From: Salvia splendens
Taxonomy: Eukaryota > Streptophyta > Magnoliopsida > Lamiales > Lamiaceae
Length of the DNA stretch: 64,000 bases
Assembly: GCF_004379255.2 (NCBI RefSeq)
Contig: NC_056040.1
Span: 33,901,779 to 33,965,778 of the forward strand
Direction: 5' to 3'
This document shows, one piece after another, positions 57,298 through 64,000 of the stretch. Below the pieces are notes generated by a model, which was not told the origin of the DNA, made no database searches, and saw only the letters and a program-made list of their open reading frames with translations. Positions within the stretch are counted from its first letter, which is position 1, and every line of letters starts with the position of its first letter. The translations under genes and the position numbers were made by a program.

Positions 57298-58131
57298 GTG
57301 TCAATGGATATGCTGGCAAAACAGCTGTCACAGATAGCTACTTCCTTGAGCGAGGTGCGAGGGAATGAAGGCAAGATTCCCGCCTCAGTGAGATTACCGG
57401 ATAGAGCTAACATCAGTCAAATCACTTTAAGGTCCGGGAAAGGTTATGAAGGTCCAAAGATGAGGGCGAATGAGGAGACAAACCCCACAGAAGGCAAGGA
57501 GGAAGAAGGTACAACCTCTAGGCCCGGGAACTTAGAGGGAAGCAGTCCTATTAGAAAAGATGACCTTAGGGCAGGAGATTTGGGGAGACCTTTACCCAGT
57601 ATGGCTGACCCATTTTTCCTAGACCCAGAACCGAAAGTAGAAAATGAAGTAATAAGGAGGGATCCGGGCAAATTTTCGGCTAAGGATTCTACAGGTGCAG
57701 CGAAACAAGTGAAACCGTTTCCACACCGAGGAGAAGCTACTAAGAAGAAGGATGAACCGGTGGATTTTATGGATATCTTTGGGAAGTTGGAGATCAGCTT
57801 ACCATTCTTGCAGGCTCTGAAGCTGCCGGTATTCAGTAAGTTCATTAAGGAGTTCATAGCTGGGAAGACCAGACCCAATGGGATGATTCCGATTGGAGAA
57901 AATGTATCAGCAGTAATTCAGAAGCGATGGATGCCATCAAAATGCACTGACCCAGGTATGTTCACCTTACCCATTTCAATCGGTGATGTCAGAATTGAGC
58001 ATGCTATGTGCGATCTAGGGGCATCAATAAATGTTTTACCGCTTTCCATTTATAAGAAGCTGGTAGGAGTAGGGATGGTAGATACAAAGGTGGTAATCCA
58101 ATTGGCGGATAGGTCGTGCATTTGTCCATAA
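57298..58131 (+). pseudogene. Ath3 protease region, unit 1
   Basis: Open for 277 codons: MDMLAKQLSQIATSLSEVRG, a charged linker, FMDIFGKLEISLPFLQALK, KWTD-like PSKCTDPGMFTLPISIGDVR, and the protease site CDLGASINVLPLSIYKK with the catalytic Asp codon at 58012-58014. It ends at a TAA (58129-58131) where Ath1 has Glu in CIHPEG. A one-base loss follows at once, moving the frame. Both lesions are shared with unit 2. Confidence 0.88.
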
Positions 58132-59614
58132 GGAGTTTTAGAAATGTTATTGTCAAAGTGCATGATTTTCTGTATCCGGCCGATTTCCATGTTATTAAAA
58201 TGAGTGATAATGAATCTGTCGAGTCTAGCGGAGTGCTCCTAGGAAAACCTTTTCTCCGTACCGCGAAGACCATAATTGATGTTTTTGATGGGACCATATG
58301 CCTGGATTATAATGGGGACAAATATACATTCAGCATCGATGAAGCAATGAAGAAACCATTAGATGTTGAAAATTTGCATGCTATCGATGTTATTAACCCC
58401 CTGGTCCAGGAATATCTTGAGGCTGAACTGATGCAGGAGCAGGTGGTTAATTCAGAATTAAGTCACTCTATTGACAGAGAGGTAGCTGGATGGTGCGAGG
58501 CAATGAACACAAGGGATTTGTCAGATGAAGAGCTGGCCGAAGCTATTTCAGAGTTCTGCACAAATCCGGAGTTAGTTAAGACAAGAGGATCAGCTCATGT
58601 GGCTAGTATGGAAAATTCACCCAGGTCTGGGAAAGGAATGAAAACCGATGAAGGAAATGATCCCTTGCCCCATGAAACAAGTGCTCCCAAGAAGGAATTG
58701 AAAATGCTTCCACCAGAACTCAAGTATGCTTATCTATAAGCAAATGAGACATTTCCAATGATCATCAACAGCAACTTGACTGAGGAACAGGAAAAAGAGT
58801 TACTGGAAGTTATCAGAAGGAACAAGAAAGCGATGGGATGGACCCTCTCAGACCTCGTTGGAATCAGTCCTGATCTTTGTATGCACCACATTAGGCTGGA
58901 GGAAGGTGCAAAGGCCTGTAGAGATCCCTAACCCAAGCTGAATCCGAACATGAAAGAGGAAGTTCTGAAGGAAGTTTTAAAGCTACTTTCACTGGGTATC
59001 ATTTGCTCTATCCACGATAGTGAGTGGGTTAGTCTGGTCCATATGGTACCTAAAAAGTCAGGGATACAGGTAGTTAAAAATGATAAGAATGAATTGGTAC
59101 CCACTCGACTGGTCACTGGGTGGAGGATGTGCATCGATTATAGGAAGTTGAATGAAGTGACCAGGAAGGACCATTTTCTCTTACCTTTCATTGATCAGAT
59201 GCTGGAAAGGTTGGCGGGTAAGCAATATTTCTGTTTCCTTGACGGATATAGTGGATACTTCCAGATCTATGTGAATCCCAAAGATCAAGAGAAGACTATA
59301 TTTACTTGCCCTTTTGGCACGTACGCTTATAGAAGGATGCTGTTTGGGCTGTGCAATGCGCCAGGCACTTTCCAATGTTGCATGATGAGCAACTTCTCGG
59401 ATATGTTGGAGGATTGTATAGAGATTTTCATGGATGATTTCACCGTATATGGGAACTCTTTCGATTCCTGTTTAGCCAGTTTGGATACAGTATTGAGGAG
59501 ATGTCGGGAGTAGAATTTAGTCCTCAATTTAGAAAAATGTCACTTCATGGTACCCAAGGGAATCGTCCTGGGGCACGTAGTCTCAGAAAAGGGCATACAG
59601 GTGGACCCAGCGAT
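58116..59614 (+). pseudogene. Ath3 protease end and RT, unit 1, cut by the duplication join
   Basis: In the shifted frame: VIVKVHDFLYPADFHVIKMS and GVLLGKPFLRTAKTIIDV (protease end). Then a linker with DEELAEAISEFC and LKYAYL with a TAA at 58737-58739 (unit 2 reads GAA), and [41 protein letters not shown] and FMDD at 59427-59438. A TAA at about 58929 is shared with unit 2; a TAG at 59511-59513 is private. The frame ends at QVDPA, where copia sequence starts. Confidence 0.9.
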
Positions 59615-59724
59615 GAGACATACAAGTGGTCAAGATTGCGTCAGAGAAAAACCTGGCATATCCTTTTACAAAGGCTTTGGCGGTAAAACCGTTCGAATGC
59701 CACGTTGAAGGGATGGGAGTTTGA
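59615..59724 (+). pseudogene. Duplicated copia RNase H tail
   Basis: Reads DIQVVKIASEKNLAYPFTKA and HVEGMGV with TGA at 59722-59724, the last 36 codons of copia RNase H. It has no catalytic residues. It is fused out of context to Athila RT upstream. The change ADPF to AYPF is also seen in Cop3 but not in unit 1. Confidence 0.85.
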
Positions 59725-59792
59725 CTCATTCAAGACCTCAACTCGCTTTCAGTATAAGTGGGAGAAATTTGACGTGTGCACACTATTTTGTA

Positions 59793-60897
59793 TAGCACTG
59801 AATGGATCTAACAGCAAGACGAGTCTTTATGCTATCTACTGTAAGACGAGGTATTGATAATAATTTCTTAATCAATGTAAGTTAGCATTGAGCATACGAT
59901 ATTGAGTATCTACTACTTTGACTTACCAAAGGTGCGGGTTTTTCATAACCCAACGATCCAGGTATATTGGGTAGTGTTGATCATTATCTAGCGGTGCTAG
60001 GATTGCGTTTACGTTGAATCGTGCGCGAGGAGAGTCTCGTTTGATAACATCCACAAGAGGAGCTTGAAATAAGGTTTTACTATTCGGAACGTAGCTAGTT
60101 GGAGTTTGATTACTCTATCAATAATAAATAAGAGTTTCTTGCTAAGTCCACTCTTGGAAATTAAATATGTTGATTAATTAAGTCCATAGCAGACATTAAT
60201 TAATTAATGGATGTTTCTATCTTAAGCGCGGGAAATGAATTGAACGCAAATAAAGGAAACCTGGAATACTTGTAATTTCGGATTTGGAAAGGCAGTGCAA
60301 TATTACTTCTGTAGTGGCTTCTTGGAATATTCCAATATAAGCTTATATTAAATTGTGGGTTCAATTTAATTAGTAAAAAACTAATTGGGTGAGGCCTGAT
60401 CCAATTCTTCCTTAGATCCCTGACTGGGCCCAATTTGTGACTTATTATAAATAGGAGAATAAAAGAGACAGAAAACACTTTTTCTACATAAAAATTTCGT
60501 CCCCCTCTAGAGAAGGAAAGTTCGAAATTTGTGCCTCCTCCGTGAGCAGTTTCTGTCTTCCATTATTCGAGTCCTAGTACGTTGGTGAGATTTGCCCACA
60601 CAAATATCAGCGTATAGTCCGGGACACCAGTCAGAAGATCCGAGGTCTTGTATTGAAGATCTTCACGTGGAGACGGAGCAAGCCATCATCGATTCTTGAT
60701 TGAATCAACGAGGTAAATTGGCTAATTCCATAGTAAGCATGTTTTAAGGATTTTATATGCTAAAGCATGTTTTAATTCAAGTTATGAGGATGATACATGT
60801 GATAATTGCGCGAATAGAATTTGTTTGAATAATCTGTTAAATAGATCAAATTCATGTGATCGGATATTTATGCACGCTTCAGCTTCTAACCCCTTCA
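59793..60897 (+). repeat. Copia LTR, 5'-truncated, in unit 2
   Basis: Copy of 55391-56496 with the same gtata deletion join and the same exact CCCCTTCA end against Athila gag. TATA box near 60446-60453. Confidence 0.9.
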
Positions 60898-61702
60898 GAA
60901 AGTTGATAGAGGCTAAAAAGGCATACGACAGCCCGAGGAATGTCATGAGGAGAGGATCTGTAAATGCGCTGAGAGAACAAGAAGACGAGAGATCGAGGCA
61001 AGAATAGATAGGTTTGAGAAAGCACTGTTGAATGCAATCGAGAAAACAAACTCACCAGCACCACAAGAAAAAGAAAAGTCTCCAGGTCCAGGAGAAATTT
61101 CACCTCAACAATATTACAGTCCTCACGAAGGAGATTACCAGGCCCAGGTAAATGTGATGGGTAGTTGGAATCCCGATGGGAGTTGGAACCCAGGAAGACA
61201 GAGAGACGCACCCTGGAGGAACCATCCCAATTTTAGATGGTCTGACAACGAACAGAGCCAGCCAGCACCACAACAGAATGTCCAGTTTGCACCTCAGCCT
61301 GAGAGGCAGGGTAACTGGTCTGGAAGGAATCAAGAAGGGCAGGGCAACTGGAACACTCGGAACCAGGGAGATCATTCGAATTGGGGGAACAGGAACCAAA
61401 ACCATCAAGGGAACTCCTACGTACCACCGCACCAAATGAATTTCCAGACCACTTACCAAGGGCAGGGAAATCAGTAAAACAATAATTCATGAGGTCAAGG
61501 AAACATTCGCCAGAATCAATTGAGTGGGTCGAATCCAAGTACAGGCCCAGGGGCCAGTCAACCCAATTTTAAGACACTAAGGAATCTGGATGAAATGGTG
61601 CATGACCTCGTCAGTTCTCAGCAGCATGTGCAGAACAACTTGCAATCGAACAATGACTTAGTCCACAAGCTTCAGGACGCTCAGCAGGAGTAGAAGGCGT
61701 CA
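60898..61702 (+). pseudogene. gag: Ath3 gag C-terminal part, unit 2
   Basis: As in unit 1 but better kept: an open run at 61028-61477 (149 codons) covers NAIEKTNSPAPQEKE, NPDGSWNPGRQRDAPWRNHP and the Asn/Gln/Gly-rich tail. Stops at about 61005, 61475, 61490 and 61693 are shared with unit 1. Several are CAA or CAG to TAA or TAG changes. Confidence 0.86.
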
Positions 61703-62530
61703 ATGGATATGCTGGCAAAACAGCTGTCACAGATAGCTACTTCCTTGAACGAGGTGCGAGGGAATGAAGGCAAGATTCCCGCCTCAGTGAGATTACCGGA
61801 TAGAGCTAACATCAGTCAAATCACTTTAAGGTCCGGGAAAGGTTATGAAGGTCCAAAGATGAGGGGGAATGAGGAGACAAACCCCACAGAAGGCAAGGAG
61901 GAAGAAGGTACAACCTCTAGGCCCGGGAACTTAGAGGGAAGCAGTCCTATTAGAAAAGATGACCTTAGGGCAGGAGATTTGGGGAGACCTTTACCCAGTA
62001 TGGCTGACCCATTTTTCCTAGACCCAGAACCGAAAGTAGAAAATGAAGTAATAAGGAGGGATCCGGGCAAATTTTCGGCTAAGGATTCTACAGGTGCAGC
62101 GAAACAAGTGAAACCGTTTCCACACCGAGGAGAAGCTACTAAGAAGAAGGATGAACCGGTGGATTTTATGGATATCTTTGGGAAGTTGGAGATCAACTTA
62201 CCATTCTTGCAGGCTCTGAAGCTGCCGGTATTCGGTAAGTTCATAAAGGAGTTCATAGCTGGGAAGACCAGACCCAATGGGAAGATTCCGATTGGAGAAA
62301 ATGTATCAGCAGTAATTCAGAAGCGATGGATGCCATCAAAATGCACTGACCCAGGAATGTTCACCTTACCCATTTCAATCGGTGATGTCAGAATTGAGCA
62401 TGATATGTGCGATCTAGGGGCATCAATAAATGTTTTACCGCTTTCCATTTACAAGAAGCTGGTAGGAGTAGGGATGGTAGATACAAAGGTGGTAATCCAA
62501 TTGGCGGATAGGTCGTGCATTTGTCCATAA
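61703..62530 (+). pseudogene. Ath3 protease region, unit 2
   Basis: 275 open codons matching unit 1, with the catalytic Asp codon at 62411-62413 in CDLGASINVLP. The preceding residue pair is HD instead of HA. It ends at the shared TAA 62528-62530 (CICP), with the shared one-base loss after it. Confidence 0.88.
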
Positions 62531-64000
62531 GGAGTTTTAGAAATGTTATTGTCAAAGTGCATGATTTTCTGTATCCGGCCGATTTCCATGTTATTAAAAT
62601 GAGTGATAATGAATCTGCCGAGTCTAGCGGAGTGCTCCTAGGAAAACCTTTTCTCCGTACCGCTAAGACCATAATTGATGTTTTTGATGGGACCATATGC
62701 CTGGATTATAATGGGGACAAATATACATTCAGCATCGATGAAGCAATGAAGAAACCATTAGATGTTGAAAATTTGCATGTTATCGATGTTATTAACCCCC
62801 TGGTCCAGGAGTATCTTGAGGCTGAACTGATGCAGGAGCAGGTGGTTAATTCAGAATTAAGTCACTCTATTGACAGAGAGGTAGCTGGATGGTGCGAGGC
62901 AATGAACACAAGGGATTTGTCAGATGAAGAGCTGGCCGAAGCTATTTCAGAGTTCTGCACAAATCCGGAGTTAGTTAGGACAAGAGGATCAGCTCATGTG
63001 GCTAGTATGGAAAATTCACCCAGGTCTGGGAAAGGAATGAAAACCGATAAAGGAAATGATCCCTTGCCCCATGAAACAAGTGCTCCCAAGAAGGAATTGA
63101 AAATGCTTCCACCAGAACTCAAGTATGCTTATCTAGAAGCAAATGAGACATTTCCAGTGATCATCAACAGCAACTTGACTGAGGAACAGGAAAAAGAGTT
63201 ACTGGAAGTTATCAGAAGGAACAAGAAAGCGATGGGATGGACCCTCTCAGACCTCGTTGGAATCAGTCCTGATCTTTGTATGCACCACATTAGGCTGGAG
63301 GAAGGTGCAAAGGCTTGTAGAGATCCCTAACGCAAGCTGAATCCGAACATGAGAGAGGAAGTTCTGAAGGAAGTTTTAAAGCTGCTTTCACTGGGTATCA
63401 TTTGCTCTATCCACGATAGTGAGTGGGTTAGTCTGGTCCATATGGTACCTAAAAAGTCAGGGATACAGGTAGTTAAGAATGATAAGAATGAATTGGTACC
63501 CACTCGACTGGTCACTGGGTGGAGGATGTGCATCGATTATAGGAAGTTGAATGAAGCGACCAGGAAGGACCATTTTCTCTTACCTTTCATTGATCAGATG
63601 CTGGAAAGGTTGGCGGGTAAGCAATATTTATGTTTCCTTGACGGATATAGTGGATACTTCCAGATCTATGTGAATCCCGAAGATCAAGAGAAGACTATAT
63701 TTACTTGCCCTTTTGGCACGTACGCTTATAGAAGGATGCTGTTTGGGCTGTGCAATGCGCCAGGCACTTTCCAACGTTGCATGATGAGCAACTTCTCGGA
63801 TATGTTGGAGGATTGTATAGAGATTTTCATGGATGATTTCACCGTATATGGGAACTCTTTCGATTCCTGTTTAGCTAGTTTGGATACAGTATTGAGGAGA
63901 TGTCGGGAGAAGAATTTAGTCCTCAATTTTGAAAAATGTCACTTCATGGTACCCAAGGGAATCGTCCTAGGGCACGTAGTCTCAGAAAAGGGCATACAGG
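62515..64000 (+). pseudogene. Ath3 protease end and RT, unit 2, running off the edge
   Basis: Open from 62515 to a shared TAA at 63328-63330 (CRDP), and then open again to the end of the window. RT motifs: GWRMCIDYRKLNEATRKDHF, FLDGYSGYFQIYV, TFTCPFGTYA-like [26 protein letters not shown], catalytic FMDD at 63826-63837, and [20 protein letters not shown]. It lacks the two extra stops of unit 1 (58737 and 59511), so it is the less decayed copy. Whether it continues into RNase H or into a third junction cannot be seen. Confidence 0.9.

Larger units (their letters stand above)
55213..59614 (+). repeat. 4.4-kb hybrid copia-Athila tandem repeat, unit 1
   Basis: Holds the copia RNase H tail (55213-55322), copia 3' region, truncated copia LTR (55391-56496) and Athila gag-PR-RT (56497-59614). 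At 59614/59615 the Athila RT frame is cut at VDPA and the copia sequence gagacatacaagtggtc, which also starts this unit at 55213, begins again. Offset between the units is 4402 bp at the start and 4401 further in. Confidence 0.9.
56497..59614 (+). mobile_element. Ath3, unit 1: plus-strand Athila fragment
   Basis: Athila-like gag C-terminus, protease and RT on the plus strand, entering at the end of the copia LTR and cut at the duplication junction in RT. It is related to but distinct from Ath1 and Ath2 (for example LPLSIYKKL against LPYSIYQRL). Its left half, with LTR and gag N-terminus, is not in the window. Confidence 0.9.
59615..64000 (+). repeat. 4.4-kb hybrid copia-Athila tandem repeat, unit 2 (to the edge)
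   Basis: Second copy of 55213-59614, differing by eye at about 1% of sites and sharing the same joins and most stops. Contents: copia RNase H tail, truncated copia LTR, Athila gag-PR-RT. It ends with the window at gggcatacagg, which corresponds to 59601 in unit 1. Confidence 0.9.

Noticed and set aside
57444..57878. A 144-codon minus-strand frame, repeated at 61843-62277
   Set aside because: It lies antisense to the Athila protease linker and is a shadow of the sense frame; the repetition comes from the 4.4-kb duplication.
1..64000. Host genes, tRNA or rRNA genes, DNA transposons or Helitrons
   Set aside because: I found no coding frame outside retroelement proteins, no cloverleaf tRNA sequence beyond short primer-site matches, no rRNA core motifs and no transposase motifs.

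Overview
The window is a dense nest of LTR retrotransposons of the kind found in repeat-rich, probably pericentromeric, DNA of a flowering plant. Every recognisable coding stretch belongs to Ty1/copia or Ty3/gypsy (Athila-like and chromodomain Tekay/Del-like) elements. Primer sites match plant initiator-Met tRNA (copia, Tekay) and what I believe is plant tRNA-Asp (Athila). I see no host gene, tRNA, rRNA or CRISPR array. All polyproteins are broken by stops, frameshifts or deletions. The best-preserved stretches are the RT-RNase H of Cop3 (47418-48830) and the RT at the right edge. The genus cannot be told from sequence alone; a eudicot is a guess.

Layout, left to right. Cop1 (1-3830, +) is a decayed copia element cut inside RNase H by Cop2. 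Cop2 (3831-27792, - strand) is another copia family, with its 3' LTR at 3831-5179 and its internal region split at 6493/26942 by an Athila block. In that block (6494-26941, -), element Ath2 (5' LTR 25741-26941, internal 18855-25740) carries a second Athila, Ath1 (internal 7664-17001, LTR 17002-18176), inside its own 3' LTR. The leftmost LTR, 6494-7663, is a recombinant of the two. At 27792 Cop2 is cut by Cop3/Cop4, two copies of the same family as Cop2, on the + strand. They are fused as LTR (27793-29226), internal, LTR (48835-50297), internal, truncated LTR (55391-56496).

The Cop3 leader was invaded at 29783 by a Tekay-type element now present as LTR-internal-LTR-internal-LTR (29783-43408), with one 5-bp target duplication (CCGAG) around the whole array. 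Its internal regions keep only integrase and chromodomain.

At the right, the last copia LTR ends exactly against a + strand Athila (Ath3). A hybrid segment of copia RNase H tail, truncated copia LTR and Athila gag-PR-RT is tandemly duplicated with a period of about 4.4 kb (55213-59614 and 59615-64000). The window ends about 16 bases short of where a third junction would fall.

The elements do not cooperate as one pathway. The window records serial insertion, LTR-LTR recombination and microhomology-mediated deletion and duplication. The most unusual items are the three-LTR array with a single target duplication, the copia LTR-internal array whose flanks do not match, the hybrid 4.4-kb duplication, the Athila-in-LTR nesting with a mosaic LTR, a pair of conserved stem-loops upstream of the Athila 3' LTR, and an uncharacterised extra ORF after Athila pol.
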